DNA of 12,668 nt from Candidatus Omnitrophota bacterium (GTDB lineage: Bacteria > Omnitrophota > Gorgyraeia > Duberdicusellales > 4484-171), in the NCBI GenBank assembly GCA_023818995.1, contig JAMWDA010000028.1, positions 1-12,668 on the forward strand. Direction: 5' to 3'. The translations under genes were made by a program, and so were the position numbers. Positions 1 through 6,552 of this stretch are shown one piece after another. Positions within the stretch are counted from its first letter, which is position 1; the number at the start of each line of letters is the position of its first letter. Under the pieces are notes generated by a model. The model saw only the letters and a list, made by a program, of their open reading frames with translations, searched no databases and was not told where the DNA came from.

Positions 1-729
1 TAATACTATTGCATAGAGAATAAAAAATATCCCCACCCTCGTCACTGCTACCCTTATATCCATAAGCCGGTGTTTAATAATAGCGTAGGCTATTATTAAA
101 GGATAGAAACAAATAAAAGGAACTCCAAAAGGATATAAAGGTATATCAAAAACCAAAGGGAAAGTAGTAGAAGAAGGTAAAAAACCTACAAGAGAAGAAA
201 GGAAAATATATTTTATTTGTTCTCTACGAAGTGCTTTTGTTCTCTTGTAAGCTTGAAGAAGTTTATAATGTCCCCAAATCAAAACAGTAGTATACATCAA
301 AACAAATAAATAGAAAAATATACTTTTAGAAGTTTCATAGAATCTAAAACATAATTTAGATTTTATCTCCATAATAAATAAAGGTGTAAAATTAACAAAC
401 AATAAAATTATTACAAGCAATAAAAGAGAGAAAAATCCAATTTGTCTATATCCAATATTTAAAAATGAACAAATAAAAAGATAAAAAGCTAAAGACATAA
501 GTATCGAGCCTGTGTAAGAAATCTTTAACCAAAATATTGCTACCTCTTTAGAACTCGCCATAACTAAAAAAGCTCTCCCTAAACTCCAAAGAAATACTGT
601 AAAAAGTAGCATTGCACTAAATATCCTTAAATATTTTTCCTTAACTTTTTTACCCAACAAAAAACAGAAGAATAAACTAAATATTGCAATTATAACCATT
701 GAAAATATATATAAAACCTCACCTCTCAT
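1..729 (-). CDS. 7TM sensor region of a putative histidine kinase, copy B (3' end beyond window)
   Basis: The frame is open from ATG 729-727 to the left edge (243 codons, no stop), so the C-terminal part is missing. Seven hydrophobic segments can be read, ending in a loop with the motif IKHRLMDIRVAVTR. This matches the N-terminal 7TM region of sensor histidine kinases (the His_kinase_7TM type), an inner-membrane ligand- or membrane-sensing module normally followed by PAS/HisKA/HATPase domains. The kinase part would lie off the window and is inferred. An AGGAGGG ribosome site at 742-748 is 12 nt from the ATG, which is long, and the gene starts 18 nt after the GNAT gene stop. The part encoding the last TM segment and the following loop (7-109) is identical in DNA to part of copy A (2084-2860), while the rest is only distantly similar. 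Confidence 0.75.
   Translation of the reverse strand, partial: MRGEVLYIFSMVIIAIFSLFFCFLLGKKVKEKYLRIFSAMLLFTVFLWSLGRAFLVMASSKEVAIFWLKISYTGSILMSLAFYLFICSFLNIGYRQIGFFSLLLLVIILLFVNFTPLFIMEIKSKLCFRFYETSKSIFFYLFVLMYTTVLIWGHYKLLQAYKRTKALRREQIKYIFLSSLVGFLPSSTTFPLVFDIPLYPFGVPFICFYPLIIAYAIIKHRLMDIRVAVTRVGIFFILYAIVL
7..109. repeat. 103-bp perfect direct repeat, copy in 7TM gene B
   Basis: Positions 7-109 are identical base for base to 2144-2246 (offset 2137). Position 6 (c versus a) and position 110 (c versus g) are the first mismatches. The repeat encodes the end of TM7 and the conserved loop of the 7TM sensor in the same reading frame in both genes. Identity is far above that of the flanking homologous coding sequence, so it reflects recent gene conversion, duplication or misassembly. 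Confidence 0.95.
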
Positions 730-741
730 TTTAAAAATATA

Positions 742-748
742 CCCTCCT
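742..748 (-). promoter_or_regulatory. Distant ribosome binding site of 7TM gene B
   Basis: AGGAGGG on the minus strand sits at the very end of the GNAT gene. The first in-frame ATG (729) is 12 nt downstream, longer than the usual 5-9 nt. No other ATG, GTG or TTG lies between the in-frame stop at 750-748 and 729; an ATT codon (738-736) at closer spacing is the only alternative. Confidence 0.5.
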
Positions 749-1800
749 CATTCTAAGAATCTCTTTATTCTGGGATAAATTTTATCCTTTTCTCCTACCA
801 ATAAACTCCATCTTCCTCCAAATGTCCCATATTTTAATACAATTCCTGTATCTCTAAAACCAAATATTTCAGTAAAAAAATGCTTGGCACTCCTATCATT
901 AGCATTACAAGTTGTAAATATGGCATATGTATTTATCCTCCTACAGTGCTCTAATAATACTTTTGTAATTTCTCTATAGGCAACATATCCCCACACATTA
1001 TTAATATAAGGAGCAAATAGCTCTGCGTAATGGAACCTCGCTGGTGATTCTACCTTAATATGTCTGGATGTATTTTCTTCCACAGCTAACATGCAAGGTA
1101 GAAAATGATTGGGAATATACCAAGTATACCTTGCAAAAGAAATAATTTCTTCTTCCTTATAATTATTGTATACTAAAAAAAAATCTGAATAAAGGTTAAA
1201 TAAACTATCTATCCTTATATCAAAATTAAAATCGTTTAATATTTTTTTAGCAAATTCCTGTATTTTACCTATTTTCTTTAAGGAAGTGGTTTCTTCAATA
1301 GTAAATTTGCCTTCCTCAAATTTGTATTTTACAAGTTTCCTTTTATGTGCCTTAAACAAATTCTCATCTATCAATTCTATATCTGTAAATTTAGCACACA
1401 ACATAATTTTCTCTATATTTTTAAAATTCCTATACCCAAAAGGAGTAAAAAAATAAACTGTTGCATCATCTCTAACATATCTCCTAACTACATCTAATTC
1501 TTTTAAATATTCCTTAGGATAATCAATATTCAATAAATCCTCAAAGGTTAGATGTGTTGTGCTAAGATAGCGAAAAATTCTTGATAAATCTATTATACAT
1601 AAAAGTTCTTTTAACCCTTTCTTAATGTACGGTATATGAACTAAGGATATTATTCTTACCCAAGGATAAATCTTCTGAATTTGGCCAGAAAAATTAATAA
1701 AATTACGAGACAAAAAGATAAACTCTATCTTTCTATCTCTCAAAAAATATTCTATAACCTCAAAGATATTATTTCTTTGCTTTCTTGCCTTTCCAGACAT
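748..1800 (-). CDS. GNAT-fold acyltransferase-like protein with uncharacterised N-terminal half
   Basis: The 350-residue protein has a C-terminal half (about residues 166-337) that reads like a GNAT fold. There is a beta-rich stretch around FARYTWYIP (222-230), a strand with ARFHYAEL (254-261), a long helix, then NDRSAKHFFTEIFGF (301-315), which resembles the acyl-CoA-site helix and the closing G-F of GNAT enzymes. The N-terminal half is not recognised. Residues 98-145 (ELDVVRRYVRDDATVYFFTP and the helix after it) faintly resemble the last third of a class I methyltransferase, but no SAM motif is present. The ATG at 1800 overlaps the ACP gene by 32 nt in another frame and has no clear ribosome site, so translation is probably coupled; a TTG at codon 20 is an alternative. 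Pairing with an ACP gene suggests an acyl-ACP donor, as for FeeM-type enzymes (inference). Confidence 0.6.
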   Translation of the reverse strand: MSGKARKQRNNIFEVIEYFLRDRKIEFIFLSRNFINFSGQIQKIYPWVRIISLVHIPYIKKGLKELLCIIDLSRIFRYLSTTHLTFEDLLNIDYPKEYLKELDVVRRYVRDDATVYFFTPFGYRNFKNIEKIMLCAKFTDIELIDENLFKAHKRKLVKYKFEEGKFTIEETTSLKKIGKIQEFAKKILNDFNFDIRIDSLFNLYSDFFLVYNNYKEEEIISFARYTWYIPNHFLPCMLAVEENTSRHIKVESPARFHYAELFAPYINNVWGYVAYREITKVLLEHCRRINTYAIFTTCNANDRSAKHFFTEIFGFRDTGIVLKYGTFGGRWSLLVGEKDKIYPRIKRFLE

Positions 1801-2050
1801 AATTTACAATTTCTCTCACTTTACTAATTTTATTAAGGAAATCTCTTTCAGGGAGCTGGATTTCAAAATGTTCCTTAATCTGAAAAATTATCTCTACCGC
1901 TTTAAAAGAATCCATCCCTAAATCCTCAACCAAATTAGAATCAAGAGTTATTTTTTTAATATCAACTCCCAACTGATCGCTAAGAATATCTTTTATCTTA
2001 CTAATCACCTCTTCCTTACTTATCTTATTTTCCTTAATTGGTTTACTCAT
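1769..2050 (-). CDS. Acyl carrier protein (intact copy)
   Basis: This is a small acidic helical protein of 93 residues from the ATG at 2050 (95 from the ATG at 2056). The phosphopantetheine site is in LVEDLGMDSFKAVEI. The attachment serine is the S of DSF (residue 48 from the ATG at 2050), where most fatty-acid ACPs have DSL. Such proteins carry acyl chains as thioesters in the cytoplasm for fatty-acid, polyketide or specialised lipid chemistry. The ribosome site AGGAGGG (2058-2064) is 1 nt from the first ATG but 7 nt from the second, so 2050 is preferred. It sits between a truncated 7TM gene and an overlapping GNAT-like acyltransferase gene. It is clearly related to the frameshifted ACP at 5462-5714 (shared LVEDL, DSF and IVNY positions), so the two look like paralogues. 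A dedicated accessory carrier is more likely than the housekeeping AcpP. Confidence 0.9.
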   Translation of the reverse strand: MSKPIKENKISKEEVISKIKDILSDQLGVDIKKITLDSNLVEDLGMDSFKAVEIIFQIKEHFEIQLPERDFLNKISKVREIVNYVWKGKKAKK

Positions 2051-2057
2051 TTCCATA

Positions 2058-2064
2058 CCCTCCT
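2058..2064 (-). promoter_or_regulatory. Ribosome binding site that decides the ACP start
   Basis: AGGAGGG on the minus strand, followed by ATG GAA ATG. Spacing is 1 nt to the first ATG (2056) and 7 nt to the second (2050), which favours the second. Confidence 0.7.
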
Positions 2065-2083
2065 AAAAACTAAGATGGTATTA

Positions 2084-2860
2084 TTAATAACAAAACAAAG
2101 AACTTGTTTTTAAGACCCTACATAAAAATGTATACCTAATTAATATTGCATAGAGAATAAAAAATATCCCCACCCTCGTCACTGCTACCCTTATATCCAT
2201 AAGCCGGTGTTTAATAATAGCGTAGGCTATTATTAAAGGATAGAAAGAGAAGAAAATAATACCAACGGGTAAAATAGGTATATTGTAAACTAAGGGAAAA
2301 GTGGTAGTTCCTCCTAAGAATCCAAATATTGAAGCAAATAATATATATTTAATTTGCATCCTTATGATACCACTGGAATATTTAATCTTTTGCCATAAAA
2401 TTATAAAACTATAAACTATCAAAATAAAAAAATATATTGTAAAGAAATTATATATGATACCAGCTTCACTATACCAAGGGAAAATAAACTTTGGCTTCAT
2501 ATCTTTTATGAACCATGGTGTACCAATAAAAAACAACAAAACAAAACCTAATCCATACGTAATAGATAATGATCTTTTTCTCATTCTTTCATTGAAATTA
2601 GATATAATTAAAACAAAATGAAAATAAAAGGGGGGAATAAGTGTAGCTATAGCATGCATCGCTCTGCTATAAAATAATGCTGACGATTTATCTGTAAAAG
2701 TGATAGCAGAAAAATATCCCAATCCCCATAGTCCCGAACTCATACTTAGCAGAGCAAATATTTTATTAATTTGGTTTTTCTTATCTTTGAAATATACGAA
2801 TAAACTCATCACTATTGCTGAGAGGCCTCCTATTAAGGCGGATAAATTAAAATAATTCAT
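2084..2860 (-). CDS. 7TM sensor protein, copy A, truncated after the sensor (kinase part absent)
   Basis: The 258-residue protein consists almost only of membrane segments: about seven, from LIGGLSAIVMSLFVYF near the N-terminus to PLIIAYAIIKHRLMDI, followed by the RVAVTR loop. It belongs with the N-terminal 7TM region of sensor histidine kinases. Usually a kinase or other output domain follows; here, right after the stretch shared with copy B, the frame runs through 19 unrelated codons and stops. The junction at 2143/2144 coincides with the end of the 103-bp repeat, so the tail looks like a recombination scar. The ATG at 2860 is 1 nt after the acyl-ACP reductase stop and has a modest AGGAT ribosome site, indicating the same operon. 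It may be an output-less receptor fragment or the donor half of a sensor swap with copy B. Confidence 0.75.
   Translation of the reverse strand: MNYFNLSALIGGLSAIVMSLFVYFKDKKNQINKIFALLSMSSGLWGLGYFSAITFTDKSSALFYSRAMHAIATLIPPFYFHFVLIISNFNERMRKRSLSITYGLGFVLLFFIGTPWFIKDMKPKFIFPWYSEAGIIYNFFTIYFFILIVYSFIILWQKIKYSSGIIRMQIKYILFASIFGFLGGTTTFPLVYNIPILPVGIIFFSFYPLIIAYAIIKHRLMDIRVAVTRVGIFFILYAILIRYTFLCRVLKTSSLFCY
2144..2246. repeat. 103-bp perfect direct repeat, copy in 7TM gene A
   Basis: Identical to 7-109 and in the same orientation and reading frame. Recombination between the two copies would remove 2137 bp (ACP, GNAT gene and the 5' part of copy B) and join the sensor of copy A in frame to whatever follows in copy B. 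Confidence 0.95.
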
Positions 2861-2861
2861 T

Positions 2862-4389
2862 CTATATCCTCTTTTTTATTATCCTACTTACTATTTTAAA
2901 TCTATCCTCTTCTATTCCGTGATCAAAACATTGAAAAGGAGCAGGTTGAAAACCAAGTTTATTTGCTTTATTGATTATATCTTTAGCTAACTTGGGGCTA
3001 GATACTCCTAACCCATAATTACCTCTATACCCACTTATTGCCAGAGTAAGAACTTCAGCAAAACATCCATACACCTCTTTACAACTAATTAATCTTGTTA
3101 AAGGAGCATCCATTAAATCGGGCATATTCCTTGCGATATCAATATCTGTATATAAAGGTAATGTTACCGCTCCTCCTTCTAAAAGTATGATATCTTTACG
3201 TTGCTCAAGAATATTCTTAGATACATTCTTAGGAAAAGAATCATCTATAACAATTGCTCCTTCTTTTAAATATTGTGATTTTATTATAGAAAAAGGTGAA
3301 TTGGTTGCTACAATTACTAAATCGGCTTTTTTAATATCGTTAAGATCCTCTGAAATAAATAAATCCACACCCTTTTTAATCTCTCTTAATTCTTTAATTA
3401 AACTTTCAAGCTTTCTTTTTATGGCAAAACCAGTTGTTTCCACTAAAATTAATCTTCTTATACCTTTCTCTACAAAAAGCTTAGCACACCCAGAACCAAT
3501 AGACCCTGCCGCTCCCACTATACCTACTATTGCTTTAGTCAAAATTAAACCTACTTTATTACTTACTCTCTCTGCAATTTGAAGTAAATTGCCTATTGTA
3601 TAAGCATGTCCGGTGGTAAATCCTATATCTTTAAACTTTTCCGCTAAATAGTATCCCCCTTCAGCAAAAGAAGCTATTACCCCCCCCCATCCCAACAATT
3701 CTTGCTCCCAACCCATTAGCTAACTTAACAGCTTGAAAAATCTTTCTTTTTCTTAATTCTTTATCTCTAAGTAGCTGGGCAGTAGAATTAGCCACAAGAA
3801 TAATCCACCCTTTAATCTCAAATCTTTTATTTCTCAATACAAGCTCATTAACTATGGGATAAGAATCTCGGAACCAAGCTTCTTTTTGGGAAAGGTTTCT
3901 TATAAAAGCGTTCTCTCTATTCAAATCTTCCTCATAACCGGAATGAGCTATATGAGCAAAGTCACCCACGTTATTCCTAGGGAAAATAGAAAGAAATTCT
4001 TTAATAATTTCTAACCTTTCTTTTATTTTGCTCTTATTATATCCCTTATAACGAGTAGTAACTAAAAAATGAATATAATTGTTTTCTTCACCCAAAAGAA
4101 AAGGTGCTATTGCATCATAAATTTCGTCAACGATGATTCTTTTTTGAGAGAACGGTATTTCAAAAACTTCTTTCAATAAAGACTTTTTTCCCCTTAAATC
4201 AATAGCTATTGAAAAAATAGAATAAGGGGAACTGCCTGTACCTAGTAAAGGTGTATTTAATCCCAACACCTGAGAAAGAAGCGGAATAACAGAGTAAGGC
4301 GATAAAAAATAATTTTTAAGCGGTTCAAACAATTTAATAGATATTTTAATTATCTTTTTTAAGTGAGTAAAATCTAAAGCCTTATCCAT
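2862..4389 (-). pseudogene. Long-chain acyl-ACP reductase-like gene, frameshifted in a G9 tract
   Basis: Two overlapping frames (4389-3661 and 3716-2862) join into one 508-residue protein if one G is removed from the G9 tract at 3680-3688; with eight G the frame reads VGMGGVIASFAEGG. The joined C-terminal part follows the cyanobacterial acyl-ACP reductase (AAR), which reduces acyl-ACP to fatty aldehyde with NADPH. Matches are GMGG with a following small-residue loop, FTTGHAYT (AAR: FTTGNTHT), a Rossmann motif GIVGAAGSIGSGC, IDDSFPKN and VYGCFAEVL, then GFQPAPF near the end. The Cys codon at 3063-3065 aligns with the AAR active-site Cys (Cys294 in Synechococcus elongatus). About 135 N-terminal residues precede the AAR-like core and are not recognised. 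As read, the upstream frame stops soon after the tract and gives no Rossmann domain. The gene starts 3 nt after the amidotransferase stop. Glutamyl-tRNA reductase was considered but lacks these motifs. Confidence 0.85.
3680..3688. repeat. Homopolymer tract C9 (G9 on the coding strand) at the reductase frameshift
   Basis: Nine consecutive C on the plus strand within coding sequence of an AT-rich region. Eight would keep the acyl-ACP reductase frame open through the tract; nine sends it to a TGA about 16 nt further on. Tracts of this kind slip in replication and are also typical places for sequencing error. Confidence 0.9.
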
Positions 4390-4392
4390 AAA

Positions 4393-5455
4393 CTATAAAT
4401 ATTTACTCAAACCTAATTGTTTAACTATAGGAAGAGAGGCAAAGTAAGCCTTATCCATATATTCGTACTGTAAGGCCTTCTGATACGATAATTTACCTTC
4501 TCTTACAAGAAAACTTAATTCTCCAATATAGGGATGATAACCGAATCTTTTCATGGTGAAATAGTTACCAATCATATTTAACAAACAGTTTGTAGAACAT
4601 GGGTCTGTATCCTTAGGTTTCTTCCATCCCAACTCATAAATTTTTTCATAAATTATATTTTCATCATAATCTACGAGGGCATGAAAGGGAAAAAGTACTT
4701 GGGGAACAAATTCATCTCTTTCAATATACTGACTTTTAAAATAATAAGGTTCTATCTCTTTCCCAAATCGTTCATCTAAAGGATCTCTTGCTATTTTTAT
4801 TATATCTAAAGGGTCATCTTTGTATACCTCTGAGGAAAAATAAACACAAGATCTTACTTTAAAATAATTTTCTAAGCTAATAATGGGATATTGTCCAGGC
4901 GTATATCCAATAAACATAAGGGGGAGTTCATATTTCTGCGCCTGCTTAAGAGTTGTGCCAAAAACCATCCCTTGACAGACAACACATACACTACTCATCA
5001 TAGATAAAAGTTCTTTTGGATAAGGCAAAGGAGAAGATAGATCTGACTTTAATATCTTTACTAATAACTGACGCGGTATCTTTGTAAAGATATGTGTAAT
5101 ATAATCTCTTAACTATTACCTCTATATTACTCATTGCTCGAGGAGAAAGAAAACCATTATCCAAAGTGTGAGCTAATATATTTAACTTAAATTTATTCTT
5201 CAAGAAGTACAAAAGAAAAGTACTGTCTTTCCCTCCACTATATGCTACTACACAATCATATTTTTTACCTCTCTTTAAACTATTTATCAAACTCAAAAAT
5301 TCCTTTTTTAATTGTATTTTAATGGAACGCTCTCGCTCTTTATAAATATCGTAGTAAAAGCAATAATTACAAATTCCCTCCTCACTAAATTTTACCCCTG
5401 GATAAGTTTCAGGTAAAGCACACCGTTTACATCTTTTTATATTTTCTTTATCCAT
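4393..5455 (-). pseudogene. N-acetyl sugar amidotransferase-like ATP pyrophosphatase, frameshifted
   Basis: The first frame (ATG 5455 to stop 4991) has four zinc-type cysteines (C9, C12, C29, C32, around CKRCALPETYPG and GICNYC) and the PP-loop SGGKDS at residues 73-78, then LAHTLDNGFLSP. These are hallmarks of the WbpG/PseA-like N-acetyl sugar amidotransferase family, which activates a substrate with ATP to install an amidine or amide nitrogen. After residue 118 the homology moves to the +1 frame, which opens at 5112 (in-frame TAG at 5115-5113) and runs to a TAG at 4393-4395 with VCVVCQG, PCSTNC and the family-like tail VREGKLSYQKAL. The total is 1063 nt (3n+1), so the break equals one extra or two missing bases at roughly 5100-5110. 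No homopolymer is there, and about two residues (Gly-Ile type) seem missing, so a small deletion is more likely than run-length error. The gap to the preceding ACP is 6 nt. Confidence 0.8.
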
Positions 5456-5461
5456 AAAAGA

Positions 5462-5714
5462 TTACTTTTTACCTTTTAAACGCTTATCTATATAATTAAC
5501 TATATCGCTGAATCTTTCTACATTCTTAAAAGCCGCGGCGGGAATATCTATTTTAAATGTCTCTTCTATTGCATATATAATTTCAATAGCTGAAAAAGAA
5601 TCTATCCTTAAATCTTCTACTAATAAAGATTGGGGGGGTAATCTTATTGGGATCAATTCCTTTCTCTTTTAAAAATATCTCTTTTATCTTTTTTTCAATT
5701 TCTTTGGGACGCAT
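5462..5714 (-). pseudogene. Acyl carrier protein, frameshifted in a C7 tract
   Basis: Reading from ATG 5714 gives MRPKEIEKKIKEIF... up to KITP, where the frame is lost in the C7 tract (5632-5638). With six C it continues QSLLVEDLRIDSFSAIEI and ends at 5462, giving an 83-residue ACP, a normal length for the family. The phosphopantetheine serine is S39 in DSF, as in the intact ACP at 1769-2050. The distal frame alone (5656-5462) starts with TTG, lacks helix I and is unlikely to be the real product. The ribosome site is weak (AAGTAGG directly before the ATG). It stands 103 nt after the methyltransferase fragment and 6 nt before the amidotransferase-like gene, as if it supplied the carrier for that operon. 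Confidence 0.85.
5632..5638. repeat. Homopolymer tract G7 (C7 on the coding strand) at the ACP frameshift
   Basis: Seven G on the plus strand inside the ACP gene. Six would keep the 83-residue ACP in frame. This is the second +1 homopolymer break within 2 kb. Confidence 0.9.
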
Positions 5715-5817
5715 CCTACTTAATTCTTCACTTTCCTAATCCATTGTTAATTAAAATTATATAGCTTTCTATTTTTTATATACCAAAATATTTGACCACA
5801 AAATAATTCCCATAAAG

Positions 5818-6039
5818 TTAATTTTGCCAATACCAAAAAGCATCCCCTCTGTTATAGTCTATTTCCCCTCTTTCTTTAATACGAAAACTAAAATCTCCCA
5901 AACCACAACCCGAATCTAAATATTTACCCTTAGCGGATACTTTTAATATTTCTAAAACATTCTCCAACATTAATTGCCGAGGTAATAACTTATTAACTCT
6001 CTCGTATAAATACCAAACAATATTCTCTATATGCCCCAT
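5818..6039 (-). pseudogene. N-terminal fragment of a SAM-dependent methyltransferase
   Basis: The 73-residue frame contains KYLDSGCGLGDFSFRI (residues 39-54), a textbook SAM-binding motif I of class I methyltransferases, preceded by a helical N-terminal segment typical of the family. These enzymes are usually 200-280 residues; here the frame ends 19 residues after the motif (GDAFWYWQN, stop at 5818), so the rest of the fold is missing. I find no continuation in the other frames before the ACP gene. The ATG at 6039 has no clear ribosome site, and a 90-nt AT-rich gap separates it from the PilZ gene. It is most simply a gene remnant. The N-terminal half of the GNAT-like protein at 748-1800 weakly resembles the missing C-terminal part, so a rearrangement is possible but unproven. 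Confidence 0.65.
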
Positions 6040-6129
6040 TATTAATTATTATTTTCTAATCGGGAACACACAAAACACATCAACCACTATTGAGCTTAAT
6101 TCCTAACGTCCATATTTTACTATACTACC

Positions 6130-6522
6130 CTACTTTTGATCCTGTTCTAAAAGTTCTCTAAGTAAAATTGCATCTTTTTTACTCATCTTAACAAAACATC
6201 CACCGGTAGAAAATATATCTCTATCCTCTTTAGATATTGGTTGGCTATGGAGTATTTTTACTTTTGCTTTAATAAAGCTATAAGATGACCTCTTGGCCAT
6301 CTTATTTTTGGGAGAGGGTAATAATTCAATCTGGATATCTATGAAAGATTTTGTTGGCTGATTGCTAGAAACGAAACTGATTCCATCTTTACTTATATCT
6401 TTAGACCTTGCTCGTATTTTTACACTACGGCGGTTAGGTAAAATATTAACGTTATAATTCACCGGCAAGGATATAGTAAACCGTGGACTTTTTCTCCTCT
6501 CTTGATTCTTTATACTATTCAT
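6130..6522 (-). CDS. PilZ domain protein (putative cyclic di-GMP receptor)
   Basis: The 130-residue protein has both c-di-GMP-binding signatures of the PilZ fold: RxxxR in ERRKSPRF (Arg10 and Arg14) and DxSxxG in DISKDGISF (Asp42, Ser44, Gly47), followed by a beta-barrel-like region and a C-terminal helix ending RELLEQDQK. It is a stand-alone PilZ domain, probably cytoplasmic, that would change partner binding when c-di-GMP rises. The start ATG at 6522 has GGAG 6 nt upstream, and the gene follows the FeeM-like gene by 30 nt. Its location just downstream of a type IV pilus/secretion operon fits the known role of PilZ proteins in pilus and surface regulation, but its partner cannot be read from sequence. 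Confidence 0.9.
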   Translation of the reverse strand: MNSIKNQERRKSPRFTISLPVNYNVNILPNRRSVKIRARSKDISKDGISFVSSNQPTKSFIDIQIELLPSPKNKMAKRSSYSFIKAKVKILHSQPISKEDRDIFSTGGCFVKMSKKDAILLRELLEQDQK

Positions 6523-6552
6523 CGCTTACTCCTTTTTATAGACTGTAATAAT

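Noticed and set aside
2092..2110. AT-rich hairpin AAAACAA/TTGTTTT near the end of 7TM copy A, possible terminator
   Set aside because: Only one GC pair in the stem, so too weak, and the downstream ACP gene seems to belong to the same transcript.
3187..3582. Open frame of 131 codons on the plus strand
   Set aside because: It lies fully antisense to the well-recognised Rossmann part of the acyl-ACP reductase-like gene, has no ribosome site and no recognisable domain.
2862..3716. Glutamyl-tRNA reductase or shikimate dehydrogenase as the identity of the Rossmann protein
   Set aside because: The nucleotide-binding motif is similar, but the FTTGHAYT, DDSFPKN and GCFAE motifs and the GFQPAPF tail match acyl-ACP reductase instead.
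4393..5455. tRNA-lysidine synthetase (TilS) or another tRNA-modifying PP-loop enzyme
   Set aside because: SGGKDS is shared, but the four N-terminal cysteines with PETYPG and GICNYC and the C-terminal VREGKLS region fit the N-acetyl sugar amidotransferase family.
5715..5817. TGGTATATA extended -10-like site before the frameshifted ACP
   Set aside because: The nearest -35-like hexamer is only 13 bases away, too close for a sigma-70 promoter.
6040..6129. Possible promoter elements in the AT-rich gap between PilZ and the methyltransferase fragment
   Set aside because: Several TA-rich -10 look-alikes but no -35 at good spacing; nothing distinguishes it from background in AT-rich DNA.
6281..6304. 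Hairpin (7-bp outer stem) followed by a T-run on the plus strand, like a terminator
   Set aside because: It would terminate plus-strand transcription, but there is no plus-strand gene; it is within the PilZ coding sequence on the minus strand.
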